The notes: a model not told the origin generated them from the letters alone. Positions 27,556 to 37,461 are shown, counted from the first letter of the stretch. The stretch: DNA of 64,000 bases from Bog-159 sp963738345 (GCA_963738345.1 CAVTWI010000002.1:124001-188000); one strand, 5' to 3'. A program made the numbers and translations.

Positions 27556-28605
27556 CTACGGGTTCAGGATGTAGCCGTGAAACACGCCGCCGTCATTGAT
27601 GAAATATCCGGTGATCACTCCGGCGCGGTTAATTCCTATGGCGAAGGTACCCGGAGTGCGCGCACCTCCGCCGGGCGCCTGAAAAATCGCAACTCCGCCG
27701 TTGGGAGCACGGACGAAACCGTAAGAAGTCTGATCCTGTGTGCCGCAGTATCCCACGACAAAGCCCTGCGCGTTGATGCCCTGCGGGTTTGTGAATTCAG
27801 CACCACTCACGCCAAACGTGGTAATCGCGCCGCTGGCCGAACGAATGAAGCCTTGATAATTGTAGTTTTCAACGCTGTAGTAGCCCGCGATGACACCGGC
27901 ATCATTAATACTTACCGCGTAAGTGCCTTGCCCATCGCCCGTTACGGCACCCAGTACGTCGATATTAGTTACCTTACCCGTCGCGAGTCGAATGTAACCA
28001 TGATAGCCCCCACTTGAGTCGCGATACCATCCGGTTATCGTTCCGGCGTCGTTGATGCTATTAACGAACGTGCCCTGGTAAGTCCCGCTTCCGGCGCCGG
28101 GCACATCGAAGGTAGTAATTATGCCCTGGGGGGATCGTACGAAACCGTGACTGACATTATCAGCATCGGTGGCAGAACCGGCTGTATCTCCGTGGGCGTT
28201 GATGCCATACCCCTGGGTGGCCTCATCCGGAACGGCAAAGGTGGTTATGTTCCCGTTGGCGTGGCGAACAAAGCCTTGGGAGAACGAAGCCGAGCCGACA
28301 ATATCGCCATTCTCGTTAATCCCGGAAACGGTGGTCGAGGCCGATCCTATAGGATCGAACGTTGTGATCAGTCCATCCGGTGTTCGCACAAAACCGTGGA
28401 AACTGTCATCGGCAACGTAGTAGCCGGCAACAGTCCCTGAGCTGTTGATGCTTGTCGGAATTGTACCTCCCGGAGGAGCGGTGGCACCGGTCACGTCAAA
28501 GGTGGTGAACTTTGGCCCACCATCGCTCGCGTACGCTTGCCCCATCGAGAATAAAACGCAGACAGCAAAGCAGCATCGGCCTTGGTTTGACTTCGGGTTC
28601 AGCAT
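27556..28605 (-). CDS. exported HAF-repeat beta-propeller-like protein
   Basis: A 349-residue protein with a signal peptide (FAVCVLFSMGQAYA) and about seven repeats of ~40 residues: GINENGDIVGSASFSQGFVR, SINDAGTITGWYRDSSGGYH, SINDAGVIAGYYSVENYNYQ, each followed by GF.R...G.ITTFDVPGA. These are HAF/DUF3466-type extracellular repeats that probably fold as a beta-propeller, common in Acidobacteriota and plant-associated bacteria. Ends ...HGYILNP with no sorting tail. Role unknown; it is divergent from the PQQ dehydrogenase. Confidence 0.75.
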   Translation of the reverse strand: MLNPKSNQGRCCFAVCVLFSMGQAYASDGGPKFTTFDVTGATAPPGGTIPTSINSSGTVAGYYVADDSFHGFVRTPDGLITTFDPIGSASTTVSGINENGDIVGSASFSQGFVRHANGNITTFAVPDEATQGYGINAHGDTAGSATDADNVSHGFVRSPQGIITTFDVPGAGSGTYQGTFVNSINDAGTITGWYRDSSGGYHGYIRLATGKVTNIDVLGAVTGDGQGTYAVSINDAGVIAGYYSVENYNYQGFIRSASGAITTFGVSGAEFTNPQGINAQGFVVGYCGTQDQTSYGFVRAPNGGVAIFQAPGGGARTPGTFAIGINRAGVITGYFINDGGVFHGYILNP

Positions 28606-28671
28606 GAGTGGATTTATGGTATCACTTTGGTGGCCGAACCTTCTGCTTCGATACTATAGCCAAGAGACCCA

Positions 28672-30519
28672 ATGAAACTTTTCCAGCCTGTCGGATGTTT
28701 GGCTCTTGCCTTTACTAGCGCGTTGTTTGCCCAGACGCACACCACCTGGCGCGATTATTCCGGCGATCCGGATGCCGCTCAATACTCTTCCCTGAAGCAA
28801 ATCAACCGTTCCAATGTGAGCCAACTCAAACTGGCATGGACGTACTCGACCGGGGACGATAAGCATTATTTCTTCAACCCCATCGTGATCGGTAGGACCA
28901 TGTATGTTTTGGCGAAGAACAATTCCATTGTGGCACTCGATGCCGCCACCGGTAGCGAGATCTGGGCGTACACGCCGTCGCCCGCGGTCAAGGTCATCAC
29001 CAATCGGGGCATCAATTATTGGGAAAACCGCGAGCGTACAGATCGGCGGCTGCTCTTTTGCGCGGATCAGTCGCTTCGCGCAATCGACGCACAGACCGGC
29101 AAGCCGATCCGCTCGTTCGGCGTCAACGGAGCGGTGGATCTGAAGGTCGGCCTGGATCGCGATCCGGGAACACTTACTTCGGTGCAGTCCACCACGCCGG
29201 GCCGGGTATTTGAGGACCTGTTGATTATTGGATCGGCCACCAATCAGGGCTATGGCTCGGCTCCAGGCGACATCCGCGCATTCGATGTGCGATCGGGAAA
29301 ACTGGTTTGGACTTTCCATACCGTGCCGCGTCCGGGAGAGTTCGGCTATGAAACGTGGCCTAAGGACGCGTGGAAGACAGTCGGTGGTGCGAATGTCTGG
29401 AGCGAGTTTGCTTTGGACGAAAAGCGCGGCATAATCTTCGCACCGACAGCGAGCGCCAAATACAATTTCTATGGCGCGGATCGCCACGGTAACAACCTCT
29501 TCGCCGATTGCCTGCTGGCACTCGATGCACGAACCGGCCGCCGCATCTGGCATTTCCAAATGGTGCACCACGACGTTTTCGATTATGACAACCCGACCGC
29601 TCCAAAGCTGCTGACCATTCAAGTTGCTGGGAAGAGTACAGACGTCGTGGCACAGGTTAGCAAGCAAGGCTTTGTGTGGGTGTTCGATCGAGTTACTGGA
29701 AAGCCGATCTGGCCGATCGAGGAACGGCCGGTACCGGCTTCAGACGTTCCGGGCGAAGAAGTATCCGCGACGCAGCCATTTCCGGTGAAGCCGCCGCCGT
29801 TCTCGCGCCAGAAGTTCACGGTGGAGGATTTAAACCCGTACCTGGGCGCAGAAGACAGGGCGCGTTTCCGCGATATGATCCTCAGCGCTCGCAATGAAGG
29901 GTTGTTCACACCGCCGAGTTTCCGGGGGAGCGTACAAATGCCCGGCAATAATGGTGGCGCTAACTGGGGAGGGGCCGCGGTCGATCCCGGTCGCGGCATG
30001 CTGGCGGTCGTCTCCAAGGACCTGCCGTGCATATTGAAACTGGAAGTCGATCCGGCGGTTCCGAAGAACCAGGCACCCCGATACGTGAGCAGCTTTGGTT
30101 TCCTCATCGCCAATGGCCTGTCCGCCATCAAGCCGCCGTGGACTTCACTTACCGTCTACGACTTGAACGACGGCATCATCAAGTGGTCGATTCCGCTGGG
30201 CGAGGTGGCCGATCTAGCGGCAAGGGGCATTGTAGATACGGGCACTCATTTTCCTAAGGTCGGTCCGGTGATCACCGGGGGCGGGCTGATCTTCACGGGC
30301 ACTAACGACCGAAGGGTCCGGGCTTTTGATGTAGAAAACGGCAAGATGCTCTGGGAAGCTCAGGTTTCAGAACCGATTGAGGGCATACCGGCGGTGTATG
30401 AGGTTGGGGGCAAGGAATATATCGTATTCTGTGCTGCGGCGCAGACGCGATCCACGGCTAGCGCAACGCCTACAAAGGTTAAAGGCGGTTATGTGGCCTT
30501 TGCTCTACGATCCAATTGA
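28672..30519 (+). CDS. PQQ-dependent quinoprotein dehydrogenase
   Basis: A 615-residue soluble protein with signal peptide (LALAFTSALFAQT). WRDYSGDPDAAQYSSLKQIN followed by VSQLKLAWTYSTGD is the conserved start of the PQQ beta-propeller, and tryptophan-docking repeats recur: IVALDAATGSEIWAY, LRAIDAQTGKPIRSFG, LLALDARTGRRIWHFQMVHH, VFDRVTGKPIWPIEERPVPA, VRAFDVENGKMLWEAQ. HHDVFDYDNP and TGTNDRRVRAFD are typical of membrane-type glucose dehydrogenase relatives lacking the membrane anchor. A periplasmic sugar or alcohol oxidation with quinone or cytochrome acceptor is likely; no cytochrome domain is attached. Confidence 0.9.
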   Translation: MKLFQPVGCLALAFTSALFAQTHTTWRDYSGDPDAAQYSSLKQINRSNVSQLKLAWTYSTGDDKHYFFNPIVIGRTMYVLAKNNSIVALDAATGSEIWAYTPSPAVKVITNRGINYWENRERTDRRLLFCADQSLRAIDAQTGKPIRSFGVNGAVDLKVGLDRDPGTLTSVQSTTPGRVFEDLLIIGSATNQGYGSAPGDIRAFDVRSGKLVWTFHTVPRPGEFGYETWPKDAWKTVGGANVWSEFALDEKRGIIFAPTASAKYNFYGADRHGNNLFADCLLALDARTGRRIWHFQMVHHDVFDYDNPTAPKLLTIQVAGKSTDVVAQVSKQGFVWVFDRVTGKPIWPIEERPVPASDVPGEEVSATQPFPVKPPPFSRQKFTVEDLNPYLGAEDRARFRDMILSARNEGLFTPPSFRGSVQMPGNNGGANWGGAAVDPGRGMLAVVSKDLPCILKLEVDPAVPKNQAPRYVSSFGFLIANGLSAIKPPWTSLTVYDLNDGIIKWSIPLGEVADLAARGIVDTGTHFPKVGPVITGGGLIFTGTNDRRVRAFDVENGKMLWEAQVSEPIEGIPAVYEVGGKEYIVFCAAAQTRSTASATPTKVKGGYVAFALRSN

Positions 30520-30600
30520 CGGAAGGGCGGTTGACCGCGTTGCCCGGGTTGCGGTATCCTGTGTGTTACGAATCTCTTGTAAGGATTAGTCTGTTTCCAG

Positions 30601-30870
30601 ATGGCAAATCATTTTTCCGCGCTTAAGCGCGTACGGCAAGACGAAAAACGCACCGAGTACAACCGGCAGAACAAGTCTCGCCTGCGCCACCAGATTCGCG
30701 CCATGCGGCGTGCGCTCACTTCGAAAGATGCCAAGGTGGCCGGCGAGTTGCTGCCTGCGACCTTCTCGCTGATCGACCGCTCCGCTAAGATCGGCATCAT
30801 CAAGAAGAACACCGCCGCCCGCTACAAGTCGCAGCTTCACCTGAAGGTGAAAGCGCTCGCGACGGCGTAG
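30601..30870 (+). CDS. rpsT: 30S ribosomal protein S20
   Basis: An 89-residue three-helix basic protein: MANHFSALKRVRQDEKRTEY, NKSRLRHQIRAMRRAL, IDRSAKIGIIKKNTAARYKS, typical S20 throughout. It binds 16S rRNA early in 30S assembly. It is monocistronic, with its own upstream region of ~80 bp and the convergent holA stop 6 bp beyond. Confidence 0.97.
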   Translation: MANHFSALKRVRQDEKRTEYNRQNKSRLRHQIRAMRRALTSKDAKVAGELLPATFSLIDRSAKIGIIKKNTAARYKSQLHLKVKALATA

Positions 30871-30876
30871 GCGCGG

Positions 30877-31937
30877 TCAACCCGTCAGCCGCAAGATAAA
30901 CTGCTCCATCACGATGCGGTCATCCGGCCGCGCGCTGCGTAGATCCTTATCCGCTTCGAAGGTCAGTTGCATGGCCCGCTCCAATTGCGGCTTCGAAAAC
31001 TTCGCCACCGTCTGAAAAACCTGCTCGGCGCGCGATCCCCACATCGGCACGCCCATTTTGGCGAAGTGTCCCTGCACTTGCTGGGGACTGCGCAAGCCGG
31101 CCTCCTTCGCCACCAGCGCGGCCCGGAATTGGGCTGACAGGAACGATAGCGCCAGCGGCAAATACTCGCCTTCGCGGAAGAGCGTGTCGAGGATTTCAAG
31201 GGAGCGCGCGCGATCGCGGCGGCCTAAGCGCGCCGACCAGGGCGAAGATGGTGGTGGCGCGCGCGTCGGGCACCAGCAGCGCCAAATCGTCTTCCGTTAC
31301 GGGCCGGCCGCCGGCGTACAGCGCCAGCTTTTCGATTTCCACGGCGATGCGCGAGAGATCCGCGCCGAGCGCTTCCACCAGCAGATCCATCATCGCCGGT
31401 TCGATGCTGAGACCCGCGCCACGGGCCAGCGCCACGGCTTCGCGTCGGGCGTCCTCTGTAGAGGCGCGCTTGAACTCCACCGGGTCGCCGAGCGCCGCGT
31501 AGAATTTGCGGACGCGCTCCTGCTTGCGTTTGTCTTCGCCTTCGAAATCGAAGCGCGGCGCATCGAACACCAGCATGACGCCTGGGGTGGGATCCTTCAT
31601 GTACGCGGGCAGCGGATTGGCCGAAGAGCCGGCGCTGTCGCTCTCGCCGCTATCGTCATCGGACTTGCCGCGCGGCAGCACACCTTCCGCGTTGCCGGCG
31701 AGAATCACCCGCTCGGATGCGAAGAGCGACAGCGCGCGGGCATCGTCGATAACTTCCGCGATGCGAGGTTTCGCTAAGGTCGTAATGGGTGATGGCTTCT
31801 TCCCGGCCCTCGCCCAACGCCGCTTTCACCACCGCCGCGCGCGCGCGCCGGCGCTGGTAAGCTTCGGGGCCGATGAACAGATATGCCGGCGCGGGACCAC
31901 CGCGTTCCAGCCGCGCGATCAACTGCTGGGGAGTCAT
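30877..31937 (-). CDS. holA: DNA polymerase III subunit delta (two frameshifts)
   Basis: Three frame segments join into a ~350-residue HolA: MTPQQLIARLERGGPAPAYL then FIGPEAYQRRRARAAV (AAA+-like N-domain), after a break near 31763 AEVIDDARALSLFASERVIL through EALGADLSRIAVEIEKLALY, and after a break near 31226 GRRDRARSLEILDTLFREGE to FILRLTG. Each break is one extra base. Delta opens the sliding clamp in the clamp loader, so the gene is presumably essential and the breaks are probably errors. ATG at 31937 is 5 bp after lptE. Last gene of the operon. Confidence 0.88.
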
Positions 31938-31941
31938 GCCG

Positions 31942-32462
31942 CTAAAACTTCTCCAGTATGGAGGTGACCACGTCGCGCGCGACATCCCGGCCCAAGCGTT
32001 CGACACCGGCGCCGCTCTCGTCGAAATAGGTTTGCGGATCGACGCTGATCTCATATCGCTCGCGGGCTTCGAAAGACGGGCGGGTGAAGAGCACCTTGCC
32101 GGTGGCGCGTTCGGTCAGTGTGACGCTCAGGTAGGCGCTGCACTGCACCACGGTGGCGCGGCCCGAGGCCTGGTCCGCGATGATGGGGTACGAAGTGAAA
32201 TTGAGGATCGCGCCATTCAGCACGGCGTCCGCATTGTTCGGGTCGGTTACGATTTTGTAGCGCGTGCGGGAGATGAACTCGCGGGTGATGTCGGCGGGAA
32301 GGCGCTGCGCCAATTTGTATTGGATGGTGCGGTTCGCAAACGGCGTGATGGCGATGGTGTGAACGGTCTGCGGCATGGCGGTCGGCTTGACCGGCCACAT
32401 GATAGCCGCAGCCGGTGGCGCACAGCACCAGCGGCCAGGACCGCCAGGGTCGCCGATCTCAT
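31942..32462 (-). CDS. lptE: LPS assembly lipoprotein LptE (two frameshifts)
   Basis: The N-terminus MRSATLAVLAAGAV continues after one extra base as LCATGCGYHVAG (lipobox Cys), and after a second as MPQTVHTIAITPFANRTIQY, YKLAQRLPADITREFISRT, QCSAYLSVTLTERATGKVLF to VTSILEKF. This is an LptE/RlpB-family outer-membrane lipoprotein (~170 residues) that plugs the LptD barrel. The breaks are near 32420 and 32385. The ATG overlaps the upstream Asd-like stop (ATGA), and holA follows directly, reproducing the lptE-holA order found in many Gram-negatives. Confidence 0.82.
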
Positions 32463-33474
32463 AAAAACTGCTTCCCGACGGCGAGGGCATTCTCTGCCGC
32501 CAGGCGCAGATTATCGGCCACCAGCCAGCACCAGCAGGCCTGCGGTTCGTTGCGGTCCATGGTTCACGGCGCCCACCGCGATGCCATCCTGCCCGGCGAT
32601 GCCGACCGCGGTAGGCGGTTCCAGGTCGGACCGGCGCACGTCGATGTGCTCGTCGTTCAAAACGGATTCCACGGCGTCGGAGCCGGGATTCTCTTCGAAC
32701 TCCACCCACAAAGAAATGCTGTAGCCGTGAAATACGGGAGCCTGAATTAAGCGCAGCGACGGCATGGGAGTGTGTCGCCGCAAGCGGAGTATGCTGGCGC
32801 GAAAGTAGCGTGGCCAGATGGCGTTCGATGCGCAATTCGGCCGATTCCAGCGACTCTGGAGCTTCCTCGCCGTATTGCGCCAGCATGTTGAAGCTGAGCT
32901 GTGCGTCGAAGATTTTCTTGGGCATGCTCTTGAACGACAGCAGGCCCGACGGTCTGTTGCTGCAGTTCTTCCACGCCCGGCGTACCGTGTGCGCTGGCTG
33001 GCTCGAAGATATGGATCACGGATCGCCGCACGGGGAAGGCGCATGCAGGCGCGGCAGCACCATGGCGATGGCGATGGCGGCGGGATGCGCGATGGAGTGC
33101 ACGGCATCGTCCGGCGCGCGGAAACCGGCGGGCTCCACAAAAGGCGCGCGAATGAACGAGCGCGGATGGTCTTCCGCGGCATGCGTCAGATCGATGGTTC
33201 CGGGCGCTTCCGCCACGCAGTTCCAGCGCCTGCAGCGTGGATTTCGGACGATCCCGGCCAGCAGCACCACCTGCGCGTCGCGCACGGCGGGTTCGTCGAG
33301 CCCCCAGACCAGCGCGGGTTCGCCGGCTTGCTCGGTTAAGGCGCCAGCCTTTTCGGGATCGTCGGAAATCAGTTTCAGATCGACGGGGATGTGGCCGACT
33401 GCTACCAGATCGCGCAATTCGCGCCCCAACAGCGATTCGCTGCCGACCAGCGCCCAGGTTTGTGTTTTAGCCAA
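32459..33474 (-). CDS. USG-1-like aspartate-semialdehyde dehydrogenase paralogue (several frameshifts)
   Basis: Segments in three frames give a ~335-residue Asd-family protein: TWALVGSESLLGRELRDLVA (Rossmann), GTIDLTHAAEDHP, DAVHSIAHPAAIAIAMVLP, SAHGTPGVEELQQQTVG, KKIFDAQLSFNMLAQYGEEA, IQAPVFHGYSISLWVEFEE and an end NALAVGKQFL. True Asd has a catalytic Cys in NPGC.TT; here that site reads HPAAIAIA, as in E. coli USG-1, so dehydrogenase activity is unlikely. The TTG at 33474 has GGAG upstream. At least four breaks occur (near 33235, 33015, 32935, 32770). It overlaps pssA upstream and lptE downstream. Confidence 0.75.
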
Positions 33475-34377
33475 TTTGATGCTCCGGATGCCTTGGGGGG
33501 CGCGTCCGACGCGGCGGCGCAGTGACATAGCGCCGGATAATGCCGCCCAGGCGAATGGCGATACCGCCGCCCACATAGGTGGCGGCCATGATGGGCAGCA
33601 CCACGTGGCCGTAATTCCAGATGGCATACACCAGCGCGCCGATGACGATCACGATTAGCGGGCTGTACGGCTGGCGCAGGCTGAGCCCTTTGAAACTGTA
33701 ATAGCGCCAGGTGCTGACCATCAGGAAGCCGAGCAGCGCCAGCAGTCCGAGCCAGACCACGGCAATAGGCCAGTAGTGAATGGGCTCGCCGAATCGAAGG
33801 CGTAGACGGTGGCGGCCACCGTGCCCGCGGCGCCGGGAATGGGCAGGCCCACGAAATACTTCCGGTTGGGGCGGCCGGGATTCTTGGGGACGGGATTTTT
33901 TTGGACGTTAAAACGGGCGAGGCGCGCGGCGCCGCACAACAGGAACAGGAAAGCGATGAAGTAGCCGGCTTGAAATAACTGATGCTGGAAGTTTTGGGCC
34001 AGTCCGCTATCGACGAACTGTACGCCCCAGGCGAATGCCAGCACGGCGGGCGCGATGCCGAAGCTGATCACATCGGCCAGCGAATCCATCTCCCGCCCGA
34101 AATCGCTGGTGGTGTGGGTGAGGCGCGCGATCATGCCGTCAAGGCCGTCGAGCAGCACGGCGATACCGATGGCTTTGGCGGCGATTTCAAAATTTTCGCC
34201 GCGCCAGCGGTGCCTCCCACGGCGGCCGGCATGGCGCCCCGGAAAGAGCGCAGAATCGAAATATAGCCCAGGAAAATATTGCCCGCGGTGAACAGCGTGG
34301 GCAGGGCGTAGGCGGCGCGGCGCGGACGCCGGTCGGGCGAATGCTGGTCGATCAGCGGGATTGCTAAGCTTCGGCAT
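33467..34377 (-). CDS. pssA: CDP-diacylglycerol-serine O-phosphatidyltransferase (frameshifts)
   Basis: The CDP-alcohol phosphotransferase motif is complete: LLDGLDGMIARLTHTTSDFG followed by REMDSLADV (DG..AR....S.FG...DSLAD). The N-terminal segment YALPTLFTAGNIFLGYIS is in a second frame and the C-terminal membrane segments (LALLGFLMVSTWRYYSFKG, PLIVIVIGALVYAIW) in a third, so breaks lie near 34350, 34190 and 33790. An ATG at 34377 gives MPKLSNPAD before the first break. It makes phosphatidylserine, which Psd from the preceding gene decarboxylates. The last ~30 residues are basic. Confidence 0.85.
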
Positions 34378-35043
34378 GCACCAGTTCCCGAGTTTCGGTG
34401 GGCAGTTCCCGAGCGCGCGCCAGGTCTGTGGGGGCGGCGTCGCAGCGGCGGGCGATGATGCTGGATCCCGCCGCCACGCGCATTCCCGGCTTCACCGCGA
34501 TGTCCCATTCGGGCCCGAACAGCACGTCCACGCGCGATCCGAACTTGATGAGGCCGACGCGCTCGCCTTTCGATACCAGGTCGCCGGGCCGTTTGTTAAA
34601 TACGATGCGCCGCGCGATCAAGCCGGCAATCTGCTTGAAGACCACGCAGGTGCCGTCGCCGCGCACGGTGACCACATTCTGTTCGTTCTCGGTGGAGCAT
34701 TCCTCGCGGCTGGCCACGTGGAATTGGCCCTTGCTATAACGCACTTCGGCGATGGTGCCGGCGATGGGGGCGCGGTTCACGTGAACGTCGAAAATATTCA
34801 GGAAGATGCTGATGCGGGTTTCGGTGGCGCTTTCGTGTTTCACCGCGACCACTTTACCGTCGGCTGGCGACACAGCCACCGGGCCGGCGGGAATGGCGAC
34901 GCTCGGGATCGCGGAAAAAGTATAGACAAAATGCCGCCAAAATGTAGAGCGGCAATCCGAACCAGGGGTGCGCCAGGTAGGAGACCAGAAGCCCGCCCGC
35001 AGTCGAGGCCCAGCGCGTAGTATATGCCGTCGGCAACGATCAT
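34364..35043 (-). CDS. psd: phosphatidylserine decarboxylase, short form (two frameshifts)
   Basis: A ~225-residue Psd of the short (archaeal/Bacteroides-like) type. MIVADGIYYALG is followed by GGLLVSYLAHPWFGLPLYIL and YFFRDPER, then the intact main part PAGPVAVSPADGKVVAVKHE, NIFDVHVNRAPIAGTIAEVR, GQFHVASREECSTENEQNV and VDVLFGPEWDIAVKPGMRV. AAGSSIIA is the Gly-Ser-Ser self-cleavage site that creates the pyruvoyl group. Breaks lie near 35008 and 34915. ATG at 35043 follows GGGAGAATGG. Its TAG overlaps the pssA start region. It produces phosphatidylethanolamine at the inner membrane. Confidence 0.87.
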
Positions 35044-35073
35044 TCTTCACCATTCTCCCATAAGAGCCGCGGC

Positions 35074-35940
35074 CTAACCCGCAGGACTTCCGGCGTGCGG
35101 CGGGTCGAACAAATCGCGCCAGGATTCGTCGAGCACGGTCCAACGATCGAGTTGGACGGGTTGCCCTTCGCGCATGGCCAACGCGCCGTGGCCGTTCTCG
35201 CAGAGCAGTTCGGTAATGGCCGGTTGGAAGGTGCTTCCCCACGTACCGATGGCCACGGGCAGGGCCAGGCGCCGCAGGCAAACCGGACACCTGCGCCGTT
35301 GGTCATCGAAGCTCCACACCAGGGCGACGGCAAAGATGGCGATGTAGGCCAGGGTTGCGGCCATGGCTCCGCCCAGTATGCGTATCGCGCTGTTGTGCAG
35401 GTGCGCGCGAAGCAAGGTGCCGCCTTCGATCCACAAGAGGGTCACCAGCAGCAGCAGGGCCGTCGTTTTCGCGGCGAAGAAGCCAGCGTAGCGCCAGCCA
35501 TGCAGGTGCACGGAGAGATGCCGCAAGCCCGCTATGGTGAGGCTGGCGGCGCAAGCGAAGAGAATCGGAACGGTATAGACGATCAGGGTACCGGTGGGTC
35601 CTTCAGTGGCCAGAAGGCGTCGCGCGGGATGCCCGGCCGCCATGGCTGCCAGGGCTTGCGTAATCGGGAAACCGCGGGTGAAGGCGGCCGTGACCACCAA
35701 GGCCAAGGTTGCGGCCAGCAGCAGGAAGTCCGCTTCACCCACCCAGAACACCAGGTAAGCTTTGTTGAAGCGCTGCCAGAAGGCATCCACGAACGCCACC
35801 CGGATGGTGCGCGCCATAGGCAGGGCCGCATGTCGGATCAATTCGCCGCGCTCGACCAGGATGCACCAACTGCGCAATCCGCCGTCCCAGCGAGCGTACC
35901 AGCGCGGGCGCGCGCGCCAGGGGACTAGCCAACTCGACAT
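35074..35940 (-). CDS. multi-pass membrane protein with C-terminal zinc-ribbon-like motif
   Basis: A 288-residue protein with four or five membrane segments (FLLLAATLALVVTAAF; GTLIVYTVPILFACAASLTI; ALLLLVTLLWI; AATLAYIAIFAVALVW), preceded by a basic cytoplasmic start. The C-terminal ~70 residues have RRRCPVCLRRL and LLCENGHGAL, a CxxC/CxxxH pair that may bind zinc. No named family recognised. First gene of the psd-pssA-asd-lptE-holA operon, 30 bp before psd. The start could be ATG 35973, but 35940 is closer to the first conserved region. Confidence 0.6.
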   Translation of the reverse strand: MSSWLVPWRARPRWYARWDGGLRSWCILVERGELIRHAALPMARTIRVAFVDAFWQRFNKAYLVFWVGEADFLLLAATLALVVTAAFTRGFPITQALAAMAAGHPARRLLATEGPTGTLIVYTVPILFACAASLTIAGLRHLSVHLHGWRYAGFFAAKTTALLLLVTLLWIEGGTLLRAHLHNSAIRILGGAMAATLAYIAIFAVALVWSFDDQRRRCPVCLRRLALPVAIGTWGSTFQPAITELLCENGHGALAMREGQPVQLDRWTVLDESWRDLFDPPHAGSPAG

Positions 35941-36061
35941 CCGGATCAGGATACGGAACGCCAGCGGCGGCATGCGTTCAGGATATCAGAGGTAAAACTC
36001 TTGTTTAAATGGGACCAAGAATTTCGCTTGACGGACGGCGGCGCTCCTGTTATATATAAGT

Positions 36062-36838
36062 ATGCACTCACATATAAACTTTGACTATTCGTGGTATTGG
36101 GTTTACGGGCACTTGATCTTCACCGCCGTATTCTTGCCCCTTCTATTGCTGGCTCTCTTCCGCAAATGGCCGAAGGTGTTGGTGGTGTTGCTGGGAGCCG
36201 TCACGCTGTGGTCCATCGCCGCATTCCTGGTGGTGCAGTTCGGCATGAACATGAACAGCCGGACACCGCTGCCTACAGAAGCTTTTCTGCCCTCCGGCGG
36301 GCACGTGCTCGATATGGGCGCGGGCACCGGCAGGGCAACGTTGATGATTTTGGAAGCGCGGCCGCGGGCGACGGTGGTGGCGCTCGACAGCTTCGGCGAA
36401 TCGTACGTGGAACACTTCGGCAAGGCTGCGGGCGGCGGGCAGGTTGTCGACCAGGGCCGCACCCGGTTACTCGAAAACCTGAGCGCGGCGGGAGTCGAAC
36501 AGCGCGCCATCATACTGCCCGGCGATATGCGCCAGATGCCCGTGGAATCGGCGAGTTTCGATGGCGTGGTCAGTTCCTATGCCATCGACCATCTGGGCCG
36601 CGACGGCAGATCCAAGGCCCTGAGTGAAGCTATGCGTGCGCTGAAACCGGGCGGGCAATTCCTGTTGATGGTGATCGACAAAGACGTCTGGTTCAATCTC
36701 GCGTGGGGACCACTGATGCTGCACCATGGCCTGCCCGGACATGAGCGCTGGGCCGGATTCCTGCGCGATGCCGGTTTCCAGATTACGGAATCGGGGCGGC
36801 ATCCGGCTACGCTTTATTTCCTGGCGCGCAAGCCATAG
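36062..36838 (+). CDS. membrane-anchored SAM-dependent methyltransferase
   Basis: A 258-residue protein with two N-terminal membrane helices (LIFTAVFLPLLLLALF and VLVVLLGAVTLWSIAAFLVV), then a class I methyltransferase domain: GGHVLDMGAGTGRATLMILE (motif I), VVALDSFGESY, ASFDGVVSSYAIDHLG and LKPGGQFLLMVIDKD. The anchored topology with a cytosolic catalytic domain suggests a lipid or quinone-type substrate, which is inference only. A likely -10 (TATATAAG) is 10 bp upstream of the ATG. Confidence 0.82.
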   Translation: MHSHINFDYSWYWVYGHLIFTAVFLPLLLLALFRKWPKVLVVLLGAVTLWSIAAFLVVQFGMNMNSRTPLPTEAFLPSGGHVLDMGAGTGRATLMILEARPRATVVALDSFGESYVEHFGKAAGGGQVVDQGRTRLLENLSAAGVEQRAIILPGDMRQMPVESASFDGVVSSYAIDHLGRDGRSKALSEAMRALKPGGQFLLMVIDKDVWFNLAWGPLMLHHGLPGHERWAGFLRDAGFQITESGRHPATLYFLARKP

Positions 36839-36876
36839 CCGCACCGCAAGACCAGGGAGTGGCACTATGAGATGGA

Positions 36877-37461
36877 ATGGGTAGAACCAAATCCGTCTCG
36901 GACGACCACCTGCTGGCCGCCGCGCGCCGCGCGTTTGTCAAAGAAGGTTTCGCCGCATCCACTCGGGCAATCGCGCGCGATGCGGGGGTATCGGAGGCCG
37001 TGATCTTCCAGCGCTTCCTCACGAAGGAAGAACTGTTCTTCGCGGCCATGATCCCGCCGCCGGCCGACGTCAACAGGCTGATGCATCATCCCCGCGCCAA
37101 GGGACGCGCGCTGCTCGAAAAGATTACCCTTTCGATGATCGATTACTTTCGCGAAACGTTGCCGGTGCTGCTGCCCTTGATGTCGTATCCCGCGTTCCGT
37201 TTCGAAGAGTTCGCGCAGCGCCACCCGGATTCGCCCATGCTGCTGTTGCGCCGGCAACTGGTGGAGTTTGTAATGCGCGAGCAAAAGGCGGGACGGCTGG
37301 GCCCCGTGGATCCGGGCGCTGCGGCCCTGGTGATCTGGTCGACCGCGCATTCCATCCCATTCTTCGAGCGCTTGGGCGCGCACGGCGGCAAGTTCGAGCC
37401 CAGGTTGATCAGCGCGATGGTCAGCGCGATGTGGGATGGATTCGATCCGCGGGATCATTGA
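36877..37461 (+). CDS. TetR/AcrR-family transcriptional regulator
   Basis: A 194-residue protein. The helix-turn-helix is LLAAARRAFVKEGFAASTRA followed by IARDAGVSEAVIFQRFLTKE, the TetR_N pattern. The C-terminal domain resembles TetR_C regulators of efflux operons. It is 38 bp after the methyltransferase gene on the same strand, so it may control that gene or itself. It overlaps the convergent plsC by 7 bp. Ligand unknown. Confidence 0.85.
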   Translation: MGRTKSVSDDHLLAAARRAFVKEGFAASTRAIARDAGVSEAVIFQRFLTKEELFFAAMIPPPADVNRLMHHPRAKGRALLEKITLSMIDYFRETLPVLLPLMSYPAFRFEEFAQRHPDSPMLLLRRQLVEFVMREQKAGRLGPVDPGAAALVIWSTAHSIPFFERLGAHGGKFEPRLISAMVSAMWDGFDPRDH

